A stretch of DNA of 64,000 nt from Thermomicrobiales bacterium (GCA_037045155.1 JBAOIG010000005.1:124001-188000); one strand, 5' to 3'. Positions 1 to 8,028 are shown, numbered from the stretch's first letter. A program made the numbers and translations. Notes: generated from the letters alone by a model not told the origin.

Positions 1-286
1 TCGTCAGCCGGGTGGCGACAGCGCCAGCGAAGACATTGCCTCGGACAACCTCGACCAGATCATCGATGTTGTACTCACTTGCGCCGAACGTGTAGAAGCC
101 GCCGTATTCGAAGGCGTTCGTCGGTGGCTGATTGTCCTGGTAGATAACGCGCGCCCGCACCATTGTCGTGTAGGTAGGGCTCCATGTCGCCAGCTGGATC
201 AGCGCCACAAGCAGGGCCGCCAACGGAACACCAACGACAATCGGCCAACGCCGCCTCAGCGCGCGCAGGTAGTAGCTTAATTCCAC
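1..286 (-). CDS. Wzz/capsular polysaccharide chain-length determinant family protein (partial, N-terminus)
   Basis: This is the first ~95 codons of a gene that runs out of the window. It begins with a GTG at 284-286, preceded by GGAAGG eight bases upstream, and overlaps the end of the glycosyltransferase gene by 10 bp, so translation is probably coupled. The protein opens with ELSYYLRALRRRW, then one hydrophobic segment (about residues 16-33), then a periplasmic-looking stretch with FEYGGFYTFGASEYN. A short cytoplasmic start, an early membrane helix and 'YLRALRRRWP' are typical of Wzz / BY-kinase modulators that set polysaccharide chain length. A following tyrosine-kinase domain cannot be excluded because the C-terminus is missing. 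Confident as a gene; the family is inferred from topology and operon context. Confidence 0.75.
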   Translation of the reverse strand, partial: MELSYYLRALRRRWPIVVGVPLAALLVALIQLATWSPTYTTMVRARVIYQDNQPPTNAFEYGGFYTFGASEYNIDDLVEVVRGNVFAGAVATRLT

Positions 287-1473
287 AATTGCGACCTTCC
301 GGCTCGCAGACCTTCCTGCGTTTCATCGACCAGAGCGACGAGTTCCCGAGAAAATCGCTCCTTCGAGAATTGTTGCGCATGCGCGACGTTGCGATCCACA
401 GAGAATGTCAGCCGCTCGAAACGACGGATCGCTTCGATCAGGCTGTCCGCTGTTTGCTCAGTGACATGAACGCCCGTCCCCCCGTCAACCACAGTATCGA
501 GCGCGCCACCTGCCCCCAGCGCAATCACCGGCCGGCCGGCCGCCTGCGCCTCGACCTGAGCAATGCCGAAGTCGTCCTCCGACATGAAGACGACTGCGCG
601 CGCGCGCGCATACAGGCCGGCGAGATCAGCGTCATCAACACGACCCAGCAGCTGCACCGTCTCGCCTGCCTGCCGGCTGAGTGCTTCACGGTCGCGTCCA
701 TCTCCGACGATCCACAGTGGCAGGCCCAGCGCGTTGAAAGCCTCGATCGCGAGATCAAACCGCTTGTATGGCACCAGCCGTGACACCATCAGGAAATAGT
801 CGCCAACCTCATCACGCGGCGCAGGAACGAATCGCTCGACATCGACTGGCGGAAAGATGACCGTGGAATCACGATCCCAGAACGAACGAATGCGATCGCG
901 CACTGCCGTCGAGTTGGCTGCGAAGCGATCGACTCGATCGACGGTCCGGCGGTCCCAGCTGCGCATCGCTGCCATCAGCGGCCTGAGCGCCCCGCGCATG
1001 GCTGGCTTTATTCGCTCACGTTCGACGTACCCATCGAGGTTCCAGGCGAAGCGCATCGGTGAGTGGATGTAGGCCACATGCGCGGCGCCGATCGGTGGAC
1101 GAACTGCCTTCGCGAACGCGCTTGACGACGACAGGACGAGATCGCAATCTGGCAATCGAAGTTGCTCAAACGCCAGCGGATAGACGGGCAGATAGCGCTG
1201 GTGCGATGAAGTCACACCCGGCAGCCGGTTCATCCAGGTCGTCCGTATGTCCCACGCGCGGTATGTCGGAGGCAGGCTATCGGGGTCATACATCGACGTG
1301 AAGACCGGCGCTTCAGGCGCCAGATCGTGCATGACCTCCAGCAGCCGTTCAGCGCCCCCATGCTGATTCAGGTAGTCGTGGACGAGGACGGTCCGTCCCG
1401 GCAGGCGGGCGGCCGTGGCAGCCGGCGTCTGAGTGGTCGCGATCTGCTGCATCATGCCGCTAGTATGCGCCAC
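277..1473 (-). CDS. GT4-type glycosyltransferase (WbaZ/mannosyltransferase-like)
   Basis: A 398-aa GT-B glycosyltransferase that should transfer a sugar from a nucleotide donor onto the growing lipid-linked exopolysaccharide repeat at the inner membrane. The N-terminal acceptor domain has VHDYLNQHGGAERLLEVM (about residues 31-48). The donor domain starts near VSRLVPYKRFDLAIEAF and carries the family's EX7E-type motif as EDFGIAQVEAQAAGRPV (about residues 303-319). 'HSPMRFAWNLDGYV' resembles the bacterial mannosyltransferases of this family. The gene sits between the priming transferase (14 bp overlap) and the Wzz-like gene (10 bp overlap), a tight operon. Its substrate is inferred; a mannose donor would be consistent with the GDP-mannose dehydratase at 6.5 kb. 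Confidence 0.88.
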   Translation of the reverse strand: MAHTSGMMQQIATTQTPAATAARLPGRTVLVHDYLNQHGGAERLLEVMHDLAPEAPVFTSMYDPDSLPPTYRAWDIRTTWMNRLPGVTSSHQRYLPVYPLAFEQLRLPDCDLVLSSSSAFAKAVRPPIGAAHVAYIHSPMRFAWNLDGYVERERIKPAMRGALRPLMAAMRSWDRRTVDRVDRFAANSTAVRDRIRSFWDRDSTVIFPPVDVERFVPAPRDEVGDYFLMVSRLVPYKRFDLAIEAFNALGLPLWIVGDGRDREALSRQAGETVQLLGRVDDADLAGLYARARAVVFMSEDDFGIAQVEAQAAGRPVIALGAGGALDTVVDGGTGVHVTEQTADSLIEAIRRFERLTFSVDRNVAHAQQFSKERFSRELVALVDETQEGLRAGRSQLWN

Positions 1474-2974
1474 GCGCCGTCAGAATTGCCGGGATCGTCC
1501 GGAGCATGATCGTGATGTCCAGCCACGGCGACCAGTTCTCGGCGTAGTAGAGGTCAAGCCGAACCATCTCGTCGAACGTGAGGTTGCTCCGGCCTGAAAC
1601 CTGCCACAACCCGGTCAGTCCGGGAGTTACCAGCAACCGTCCGAGATGCCACTCATCATATTCCGCCACCTCGGACGGGACCGGCGGACGCGGACCGACG
1701 GCGCTCATCTCGCCCTTGACGACGTTGAAGAACTGCGGGAGCTCATCGAAGCTGGTCCGTCGTAGCAGCTTCCCCACCCGTGTCCGGCGGGGATCTTCCT
1801 TCAGCTTCGCCAGCCGGCCATCCATGTTGTGCGCCCGCTGGAGGTCCGCCTGTTGTTTCTCGGCGTCGCGGACCATCGTCCGGAACTTGTAGCAGACAAA
1901 ATGCCGGCCATTGCGTCCAACCCGGACCTGTCTGAAGAGAATCGGCCCGTCAGAATCCAGCTTGATCGCCAACGCGATCAGCGCCATCGGAATCGCCGCA
2001 ATGACGATGATCGTGGACGCGACGACCAGATCGATGAGCCGCTTCACGGCGAAGTTGAGGCCGGCAATCTCGGCCGGCTTCAGTGCGATCAGTGGCAGGC
2101 CAGCAACATCGTGGATGTTGACCTTGTCCATCGCCAACTCGAACAGGTCCGGCACCAGCTTGAACTCGACTTCAGCTGCCCGACACTGATTCACGATCGC
2201 CATGATCTTGCCCTGCGACGTCGTCGGTAGCGCGATGATCACCTCGTCGATGTCATGTTCCCGCACCAGGGCGCCAACATCCGCCTCGGTACCAAGATGG
2301 CGCGGGCGGACGACTTTTCGCTCGGTCGCGATCGCCCAACCATCCGCCGGTGGATCATCGTCGACAAAACCGACCACGCTGTAGCCCAGTTGCGGCTGGC
2401 TCAATAGCCATTGCATCAACCGTTCGCCGGCCTTGCCGGAGCCAATAACCAGCACCCGATCGACGCCGATTCCCCGCACCCACAAGCGCACCCGAACGAA
2501 CCGCACGAGCAGTCGCTTACCGATCAGAAACGAGATGATCAGCAGCCATGCGTAGATGAACAGCAAACGCGATGGATAGAACCGTTGAAGGAAAGAGTAG
2601 AGGACGACAAGCGCCATTGCTGTCGTCACACCATTGGCAATCGACATCGCTTCATCGAGAAACGACGTCCACCTTGGTTGGCGGTAGATTCCACGAACCT
2701 GAAATATGACGATGATGAGCGCTGTCAGCAATAGTGCTTTGGATGAAAAGAATGCGAACGGCTGGAACGCCCAAGCTGGCACTTCGCCGCCGATGTGCAG
2801 CGAATACCGCATCCAGTACGCAAGATAGAAGCCCGCGAAGACGAGCAGCGCGTCGGAGACGAGTCGAACTGCAACGACAAGCCAGTAAGGCGACTCCGCG
2901 ACCGGCCAGTGTTCGCGGCGGTCATTCACCGCCAAGGCGATCAGTGTTTCTCTGTCAAGCCGTCCGCTCGCCAC
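1460..2974 (-). CDS. Polyprenyl-phosphate hexose-1-phosphate transferase (priming sugar transferase, WcaJ/CpsE type)
   Basis: A 504-aa membrane enzyme that starts repeat-unit assembly by moving a sugar-1-phosphate onto undecaprenyl phosphate. The N-terminal part holds four hydrophobic helices (about residues 30-165). A CoA-binding-like Rossmann module follows with VLVIGSGKAGERL. The C-terminal bacterial sugar transferase domain (about 310-504) contains KRLIDLVVAS, FRQVRVGRNGRHFVCYKFRTM, RRTSFDELPQFFNV, SAVGPRPP and TPGLTGLWQVSGRS, the conserved catalytic blocks. I chose the GTG at 2972-2974 because GAAGG lies five bases upstream. It is first in the exopolysaccharide operon, with an extended -10 promoter about 60 bp upstream. 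The exact sugar (glucose or galactose) cannot be read from sequence. Confidence 0.94.
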   Translation of the reverse strand: MASGRLDRETLIALAVNDRREHWPVAESPYWLVVAVRLVSDALLVFAGFYLAYWMRYSLHIGGEVPAWAFQPFAFFSSKALLLTALIIVIFQVRGIYRQPRWTSFLDEAMSIANGVTTAMALVVLYSFLQRFYPSRLLFIYAWLLIISFLIGKRLLVRFVRVRLWVRGIGVDRVLVIGSGKAGERLMQWLLSQPQLGYSVVGFVDDDPPADGWAIATERKVVRPRHLGTEADVGALVREHDIDEVIIALPTTSQGKIMAIVNQCRAAEVEFKLVPDLFELAMDKVNIHDVAGLPLIALKPAEIAGLNFAVKRLIDLVVASTIIVIAAIPMALIALAIKLDSDGPILFRQVRVGRNGRHFVCYKFRTMVRDAEKQQADLQRAHNMDGRLAKLKEDPRRTRVGKLLRRTSFDELPQFFNVVKGEMSAVGPRPPVPSEVAEYDEWHLGRLLVTPGLTGLWQVSGRSNLTFDEMVRLDLYYAENWSPWLDITIMLRTIPAILTARGAY

Positions 2975-3030
2975 GACAACCTTCGTGTCATCAAGTCATG
3001 CGATCCAAGCACCGTGGCATCCAACTGGGC

Positions 3031-3036
3031 AGTATA
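3031..3036 (-). promoter_or_regulatory. Extended -10 promoter for the exopolysaccharide operon
   Basis: On the minus strand the hexamer is TATACT preceded by TG with one base between, an extended -10. No good -35 lies 17 bp upstream. Transcription would begin near 3024, giving a leader of about 50 nt before the GTG of the sugar transferase gene. Confidence 0.5.
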
Positions 3037-3180
3037 GCACACTCGATTGTCGACCTGACTCTCCTCATCCGCGAACGTACGCTCCGGCGGTGATCATCCC
3101 GGCCAGGCGCGGATCCGTCGGCCGGCCAGTCTGTTACGATCCGGAAAGTGCTGCCGCGCTCGACGCGTAGGGAATGCTCG

Positions 3181-3876
3181 ATGGAACGACTCTGGAGCCC
3201 GTGGCGGATGACATATGTTGACGGCGCCAGGCAGCCGGGTTGCGTGTTCTGCAACGCCTTGGCAGCCGGCGACGATCGAGAGATGCTGATCCTCCACCGC
3301 GGCGACCACGGGTTCATCATGCTGAACCTTTATCCCTACAATTCCGGCCACTCGATGGTCGTCCCGTACCAGCATGTCTCCACCATTGAAAACCTCGACG
3401 CCGCATCCCGCGCCGAGCTCCTCGAGTTGGCCAGCCTTGCTGTCGAGGCGTCTCGCCGGATACTTCGTTGCGATGGCTTCAACGTCGGTCTGAATCTCGG
3501 CTCCGTCGCAGGAGCTGGTGTCGCCGATCATTTGCACATGCACGTCGTTCCCCGCTGGACAGGCGACGCCAACTTCATGCCGATCCTCGGGGACACGATG
3601 GTCATGCCGGAGCTTCTCCCAGCCACGTATGCCCGCATGCGTGGGGAGATCGAAGGCCCTTGTTGGCGAGCGAGCGGGCCATCCGATCAACTCGGCCGGA
3701 ACGATCATCGTGGTGCCTGGCGAGGGTGTGGTGCTCGCGTCGGACGACACAGCCGGCCTCTCGTTTCCGGTCACTCCGATCTGTCCCCCCGAGACCGTGT
3801 CCGACGCCGTGCTTCGCGCGGCAGGTGGCGCACTCGGCGGGTCGACAACCATCGCCGGCTGGGCAGGAATGATTGA
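3181..3876 (+). CDS. HIT family hydrolase (Ap4A phosphorylase/Rv2613c-like), C-terminus out of frame
   Basis: Residues 1-157 are a complete HIT-family nucleotide hydrolase/phosphorylase. The start MERLWSPWRM, the CVFC metal pair (21-24), LNLYPYNSGHSMVVPYQHV and the HLHMH triad (117-121) are clear. The ATG at 3181 has GGGA eight bases upstream. Homologues of this type end after about 160-190 residues. Here the frame runs on to 3876 with 70 residues of Arg-rich, unconserved sequence, while from about 3653 the +1 frame carries normal codon usage through to 4057. Deleting one base in the AAGGCCC stretch near 3652-3658 would join the two frames into one ~291-aa protein. Either there is a real frameshift, a sequencing error, or two overlapping genes. 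Confidence 0.85.
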   Translation: MERLWSPWRMTYVDGARQPGCVFCNALAAGDDREMLILHRGDHGFIMLNLYPYNSGHSMVVPYQHVSTIENLDAASRAELLELASLAVEASRRILRCDGFNVGLNLGSVAGAGVADHLHMHVVPRWTGDANFMPILGDTMVMPELLPATYARMRGEIEGPCWRASGPSDQLGRNDHRGAWRGCGARVGRHSRPLVSGHSDLSPRDRVRRRASRGRWRTRRVDNHRRLGRND

Positions 3877-4057
3877 CGACACACCAGCCGGGCGAGCGGT
3901 CTACCTTCTCGCGACAAGCCTGCCGGGCAGCGCGTCCGTTCCGGGCGCTATTGTTCTGCCGCCTGAATCAGTCGCCAATGCACTGACCGATCCGGCTCTC
4001 ATCGAGCTGTTCCAGAAGCAGCTGCCGATCGTCACGCGTCTCGCAGGGAGCATGTGA
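3629..4057 (+). CDS. Uncharacterised protein or C-terminal domain shifted out of the HIT frame
   Basis: From about 3653 to the TGA at 4055-4057 this frame has the high-GC third positions typical of the neighbours, so it is coding. Possible in-frame starts are ATG 3629 and GTG 3641, neither with a clear ribosome site, so it may instead be the displaced C-terminal half of the HIT protein. The readable part begins ALVGERAGHPINSAGTIIVV. The stretch ETVSDAVLRAAGGALG followed by AVYLLATSLPG faintly recalls a Nudix fold without its catalytic glutamates, which is speculative. Its stop overlaps the SGNH gene start as TGATG, so translation of the next gene is probably coupled. Confidence 0.6.
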   Translation: MPACVGRSKALVGERAGHPINSAGTIIVVPGEGVVLASDDTAGLSFPVTPICPPETVSDAVLRAAGGALGGSTTIAGWAGMIDDTPAGRAVYLLATSLPGSASVPGAIVLPPESVANALTDPALIELFQKQLPIVTRLAGSM

Positions 4058-5070
4058 TGACGCGCCAACCGCTCATCTACGTCGCGATTCTCACGTTGCT
4101 ATGCTGCGGATGGATCGTCAGCAGTCGGCCGGCCGTCTCGTCCGGATCGACCGTGTACATCGCACTGGGCGATTCGATCGCGGCGGGTATCGGCTCGAGC
4201 CTGCCTCGCGAGCGAGGATACTCCGCCCTCATCCGCGACCTCATCTCGCGGGAATCTGGCCGAATCGTGACGCTTGAGAACCTTGCTACGCCCGGAGAGA
4301 CGGTCACATCATTTCGTGATGACGGCCAACTCTCCCGCTTTCACGACCTCGTCGACCGGTTAAATCGCGGCAACACACCCATCTCAGCCATCACCGTATC
4401 GCTCGGCGGGAACGACATGCTTCACGTTTCCGGCAGAGGGTCCACGGATAGACAGGCGGCGCTCGACGGCTTCACCTCGGCCTATCCTGCTGTGCTATCC
4501 GACATCCGCAGCGCAGTCGGAAATGACATCCCAATCATCGTCACCAATTCCTACGATCTCTCGTCCGGTGACTCATCGATTGTTGAATCCGATGCCTGGT
4601 GGATCGCCAGATTCAATGATGTTATTGCCGCCGGAGCTGCCGCATCCAGCGCGCGCGTCGCCGACGTTTCGAGCGAGTTCGCCGGCCATATCAGCGACTA
4701 CACGCTCGCGCCGTGGGACGTCCATCCCACCAACGCCGGCCATCAAGCGATCGCGGCAGCCGTCTGGCGCGCGCTCGCGATCGACACAATCGCTCCGGTT
4801 GTCACCGTCACGCCAACACTCATCTCGGCGCGCCGCATGCCGACCCTGCGCTTCACTGCCAACGACAACACCGGCATCGATGACATCGAGATCCTATCGT
4901 CGGGCGGCACAATCCACGGCCCGTTCCAGACGAGCACAGACACCTGGGTGGCACTCGTTGACCTGGGTGACGTGACCGGAATCGTGACCGTCACGATCAA
5001 GGCCAGCGACCTGGCCGGCAACACCGTATCGCGCGACGTCACGATTACCCCACCCGCCGGGACACCCTGA
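4057..5070 (+). CDS. Secreted SGNH/GDSL esterase with C-terminal Ig-like domain
   Basis: A 337-aa exported hydrolase acting on esters of unknown identity. The N-terminus has a hydrophobic signal segment (about residues 7-22). Block I is ALGDSIAAGIGS with the nucleophile Ser, block III is SLGGNDMLH, and block V is WDVHPTNAGH supplying Asp and His, so the catalytic set is intact (about residues 35-230). After about residue 245 the sequence becomes a Thr/Val-rich beta-sandwich (TIAPVVTVTPTL ... LAGNTVSRDVTI), like a bacterial Ig-like domain. The ATG at 4057 overlaps the preceding stop. The gene faces DUF2851 with only 7 bp between the two stops and no terminator hairpin. Confidence 0.88.
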   Translation: MTRQPLIYVAILTLLCCGWIVSSRPAVSSGSTVYIALGDSIAAGIGSSLPRERGYSALIRDLISRESGRIVTLENLATPGETVTSFRDDGQLSRFHDLVDRLNRGNTPISAITVSLGGNDMLHVSGRGSTDRQAALDGFTSAYPAVLSDIRSAVGNDIPIIVTNSYDLSSGDSSIVESDAWWIARFNDVIAAGAAASSARVADVSSEFAGHISDYTLAPWDVHPTNAGHQAIAAAVWRALAIDTIAPVVTVTPTLISARRMPTLRFTANDNTGIDDIEILSSGGTIHGPFQTSTDTWVALVDLGDVTGIVTVTIKASDLAGNTVSRDVTITPPAGTP

Positions 5071-5077
5071 TCCGCCA

Positions 5078-6424
5078 TCATTCAGCGGGAAGCGGCGCTT
5101 TCGGCAGCCCGAGTCTGCGACTGTCCGGCTCGTGCGTCGCCGCCAATAGCGCAATGGGGCAATCAAAGCAACGCAGGAGGCGGCAGCCCTCCCGTCCGAT
5201 TCGATGCAGCCCCTGTACCTCGATCGCCAGCCGGATCGGCAATGGCGCGTTACCGCAAATCTGCGCATGAGTCTCCCGCGCAACGCGATCGTCGATTGTG
5301 CCCGGGAGTCGCTCCCATAATTCACCGATGCGCTCTGCTAGGTCGTCATCACCCCCCGAGTTCGCGAAGGCGGCGAAAAACGGCGCGAGAACATTCACCG
5401 CGATCTGATCCGCCCTCGATCGCCCCAGCCTCGGGGACGCCGCCAGCAACCAACGACGCCATGCATCTGGACGATCGACCGGAATCGCCAGCATCGTCCC
5501 GAGCAGACCATCGGTCGCGGCCACACGGAGGATATCCGCGAACGCCGCCAACCGGCGCACCGGATGATTGGCCGGCCGGACTCGATTCAGCACCCACACT
5601 CCGCCCTCGACCCGGTCGAGCCGCCAGTCTCGCGTGAGATCGGCCCCAGCCTGCTCCGCTGCAGCGGCGTCCGCCGGCGTCAGGTCAGCCAGCATCGCGT
5701 GGGCCGGCGCCAGCGGCAGGAACCCGGCGATCGACAGCAGCATTCCTCGCGCTTCCGCCAGCCCGGCGGCTGCTGCCTGCTCCAGCGCTACGAGCGGCGC
5801 GCGGTCGGCGACTGCCTCCATCCCGACTCGGTTGCGGGTGAAGCCCAGGGAATCGAGCAACCCACGCTTGAGCGCCTCCCCCGGTGGGATCGCTTCCATC
5901 GCCTGCGCGAACCCGAGCTGCTTGTCGACCAATCGCTTCCAGCCCTCGCGCCGCAATACATCGTGGATCAGATCCTCGCGCCCGCCGGCCAGGGTCGGGA
6001 GACACGGCATCCCGCCGACCGGGCCTAGCGCGACACCCGTAACGTCGTCCCACAACCTTCCCACCGGGCTCTGGAGGTAGTCGCGAAGCCTGATCGTCGC
6101 GATGCGCCGCCCCGCTGGACCGGCAACTTCTGTCGGGAGATCGTCGTCCAGCACGCCGTGGAGCATGACATCGTCGTACGCCGGGTCCTGCTGATGCCGA
6201 TGCCGGCGCCAGTCAGACGCTCGGAGGTGGAGCTCGATCGCGCCGCGCAGTAGCGCGCCATCCAGCTCGATCATCGCGTCTCGAAAATCGGGGCCGTCAG
6301 AATACGTCCAGACACCACGATAGATCACCTGTAGACGGCGGCCGTCGACCGTGCGCATCTCACCGGCCAGCAGCCCTTCCTGCCATACTCGGGCCAGCGT
6401 TAGCTCGGTCAACCCGTTGGTCAT
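5078..6424 (-). CDS. DUF2851 family protein
   Basis: A 448-aa cytoplasmic protein of the DUF2851 family, whose function is not established. The N-terminal block, with RRLQVIYRGVWTYSDGPDFRDA and GAIELHLRASDWRRHRH, is the family signature. The central part is Ala/Leu-rich and helical, and the C-terminus has a Cys-rich GCRLLRCFDCPIALL segment. The acidic/His pattern in the N-terminal half (DAMIELD, EIHLR-like) has suggested a nuclease-like fold to some annotators, but I see no proof. GTG at 6427 or ATG at 6424 could start it; I took ATG. It is divergent from gmd, with about 115 bp between. Confidence 0.87.
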   Translation of the reverse strand: MTNGLTELTLARVWQEGLLAGEMRTVDGRRLQVIYRGVWTYSDGPDFRDAMIELDGALLRGAIELHLRASDWRRHRHQQDPAYDDVMLHGVLDDDLPTEVAGPAGRRIATIRLRDYLQSPVGRLWDDVTGVALGPVGGMPCLPTLAGGREDLIHDVLRREGWKRLVDKQLGFAQAMEAIPPGEALKRGLLDSLGFTRNRVGMEAVADRAPLVALEQAAAAGLAEARGMLLSIAGFLPLAPAHAMLADLTPADAAAAEQAGADLTRDWRLDRVEGGVWVLNRVRPANHPVRRLAAFADILRVAATDGLLGTMLAIPVDRPDAWRRWLLAASPRLGRSRADQIAVNVLAPFFAAFANSGGDDDLAERIGELWERLPGTIDDRVARETHAQICGNAPLPIRLAIEVQGLHRIGREGCRLLRCFDCPIALLAATHEPDSRRLGLPKAPLPAE

Positions 6425-6450
6425 CACGCGGCGTCCCGATCATCGTTCGT

Positions 6451-6479
6451 TTGGTTTCGCTCGCGGCGCAGTCTATCAT
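6451..6479 (+). promoter_or_regulatory. Sigma70-type promoter of gmd
   Basis: TTGGTT (6451-6456) and TATCAT (6474-6479) are separated by exactly 17 bp, in the gap between DUF2851 and gmd. The predicted start of transcription is near 6486, about 55 nt before the gmd ATG. Confidence 0.6.
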
Positions 6480-6540
6480 CCGATGCGGGCACGTTTGCCA
6501 GCCATCGCGTGATGAAGGACGAAACAGGTTGAAGCAGGGA

Positions 6541-7533
6541 ATGAAGACGGCGCTCATCACCGGGATTACGGGCCAGGACGGCTCCTACCTTGCCGAGCTC
6601 CTGCTGTCAGAGGGGTATCGCGTCGTTGGCATGATGCGCCGCACCAGCACCGAGACAGTCGGCCGCATCGCCCACCTGATGGACCAGATCGAGCTCGTTC
6701 ACGGCGATCTGCTCGACCAGCTCTCACTCATCAGTCTCGTCCAGGAGTATCAGCCGGACGAGGTCTACAACCTCGCCGCCCAGTCGTTCGTCCCCACCTC
6801 CTGGCAGCAGCCGGTCCTCACCGGTGAATTCACCGCGCTCGGCGTTACACGCATGCTTGAGGCGGTCCGCCTTGCCAAGCCCGATGCGCGCTTCTATCAG
6901 GCATCCTCATCAGAGATGTTCGGCAAGGTCCAGGAAGTGCCACAGACGGAGACCACCTCGTTCTATCCTCGTTCGCCGTACGGCGTCTCGAAAGTCTATG
7001 GACACTGGATTACAGTCAACTACCGCGAGTCGTACGATCTCTTCACGTCCTCCGGGATACTCTTCAACCACGAAAGCCCGCGTCGTGGCATCGAGTTCGT
7101 GTCGCGCAAGATCACCCATGGCGTCGCCCTCATTCGCGAGGGGCTGGCCACGAGTCTTGCACTGGGCAACCTCGACGCCCAGCGCGACTGGGGATTCGCT
7201 GGCGACTACGTCCGCGCGATGTGGCTCATGCTCCAGCAGGACAGTCCATCCGACTTTGTCGTCGCCACTGGCCGAACGCACACCGTCCGTAGACTCTGCG
7301 AGATCGCATTCGACGCCGCCGACCTCAACTGGGAGGATCATGTCGTTATCGACGACCGCTTCCTGCGACCGGCGGAAGTGGACCTACTGGTCGGCAATCC
7401 CGAAAAGGCGCGGCGCGAGCTAGGCTGGGAACCCGCGACGAGCTTCGAGCAGATGGTCGCCGACATGGTCGCAGCCGATATCGACACCATCCGTAGCCAG
7501 CCACGCGGCATGTGGCCCGTGCGCGCGTTCTGA
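6541..7533 (+). CDS. gmd: GDP-mannose 4,6-dehydratase
   Basis: A 330-aa short-chain dehydrogenase/reductase converting GDP-mannose to GDP-4-keto-6-deoxymannose, the precursor of fucose, rhamnose-type and perosamine sugars. The NAD(P) loop TGITGQDGSYLAE (about residues 6-18), the catalytic Ser/Glu in SSSEMFG and Tyr-Lys in YGVSK, and GRTHTVRR near the nucleotide-sugar site are all present. ATG 6541 gives the usual N-terminus, though its purine-rich site is very close. A TTG at 6529 with AAGGA nine bases upstream is a credible alternative adding four residues. The product likely feeds the polysaccharide genes at 1-3 kb. Confidence 0.95.
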   Translation: MKTALITGITGQDGSYLAELLLSEGYRVVGMMRRTSTETVGRIAHLMDQIELVHGDLLDQLSLISLVQEYQPDEVYNLAAQSFVPTSWQQPVLTGEFTALGVTRMLEAVRLAKPDARFYQASSSEMFGKVQEVPQTETTSFYPRSPYGVSKVYGHWITVNYRESYDLFTSSGILFNHESPRRGIEFVSRKITHGVALIREGLATSLALGNLDAQRDWGFAGDYVRAMWLMLQQDSPSDFVVATGRTHTVRRLCEIAFDAADLNWEDHVVIDDRFLRPAEVDLLVGNPEKARRELGWEPATSFEQMVADMVAADIDTIRSQPRGMWPVRAF

Positions 7534-7672
7534 CCGGACAGATCCCGTATTCCATGACGCTCGTGGCCCGGCAGGGACGCCTCCATACTCGCTCGAACAT
7601 CCGTCTGCACTGAGGCCTCGGCGCACCACGCCGCAAGACCAGCGATCGTTTGCTGGTGGATTCTCGCTGTGC

Positions 7673-7701
7673 TTGACACAGTCGAACAATCGTTCTACTA
7701 T
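7673..7701 (+). promoter_or_regulatory. Strong sigma70 promoter with embedded LexA-like operator
   Basis: TTGACA (7673-7678), a 17-bp spacer and TACTAT (7696-7701) form one of the best promoters in the window. The spacer ends with an inverted repeat that abuts the -10. Transcription should start near 7708, inside a perfect palindrome TGTACGTACA (7701-7710). TTTGTTC is repeated directly at 7711-7717 and 7724-7730. The leader to the ATG at 7751 is about 43 nt. Confidence 0.8.
7684..7695 (+). promoter_or_regulatory. LexA/SOS-box-like operator (GAAC-N4-GTTC)
   Basis: GAAC AATC GTTC is a perfect 4+4 inverted repeat with a 4-bp centre. It matches the core of the Gram-positive and actinobacterial LexA (DinR) box, CGAAC-N4-GTTC, including the leading C. 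It fills the promoter spacer directly upstream of the -10, where a repressor would block RNA polymerase. The match is by eye; the LexA of this organism is not in the window. Confidence 0.6.
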
Positions 7702-7750
7702 GTACGTACATTTGTTCGGCTCGTTTGTTCTAGCGCCAGGAGTCCACTCG

Positions 7751-7942
7751 ATGTCGCAGCAGGTCACTCGCCAGATCGCCCTGATGACCGTTTTCGCAAC
7801 CTGCATCCTCGTCGTCGCGCTGTTGGTCGGCTTTGGCCTTGGCGCCAAAGCGGATGCCGCGCTCGGCCAGGCCGCGCCGCTCGCGCTCATCTGCGGAATC
7901 GCTCTCACGTTTCTCCTCGTCGATGCATCCCGAGCACGATAG
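7751..7942 (+). CDS. Small two-helix membrane protein under a LexA-like box
   Basis: A 63-aa protein that I do not recognise. AGGAG sits eight bases before the ATG. Two hydrophobic stretches (about residues 9-30 and 41-58) separated by GLGAKADAALGQ make a helical hairpin; the ends are short and contain Arg. The promoter upstream carries an SOS-type operator, so it may be DNA-damage induced. Small single-pass or hairpin membrane proteins under LexA control in other bacteria (YneA, SidA, ChiZ) inhibit cell division, and the same could apply here. That is inference from regulation and size only, as there is no sequence similarity that I can show. The gene stands alone, followed by the MFS gene 86 bp later. 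Confidence 0.75.
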   Translation: MSQQVTRQIALMTVFATCILVVALLVGFGLGAKADAALGQAAPLALICGIALTFLLVDASRAR

Positions 7943-8028
7943 ATCCGGAAGCGCCGAGCACGTAGTATGATTCTCCGCCGCCGGGCGCGGATGACACGGA
8001 TCGTCTTCCAGCCTCATAAGGGACACAC

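Noticed and set aside
3094..3882. A 262-codon minus-strand frame opposite the HIT gene
   Set aside because: No motifs, spans the HIT promoter region, and the plus strand is clearly coding.
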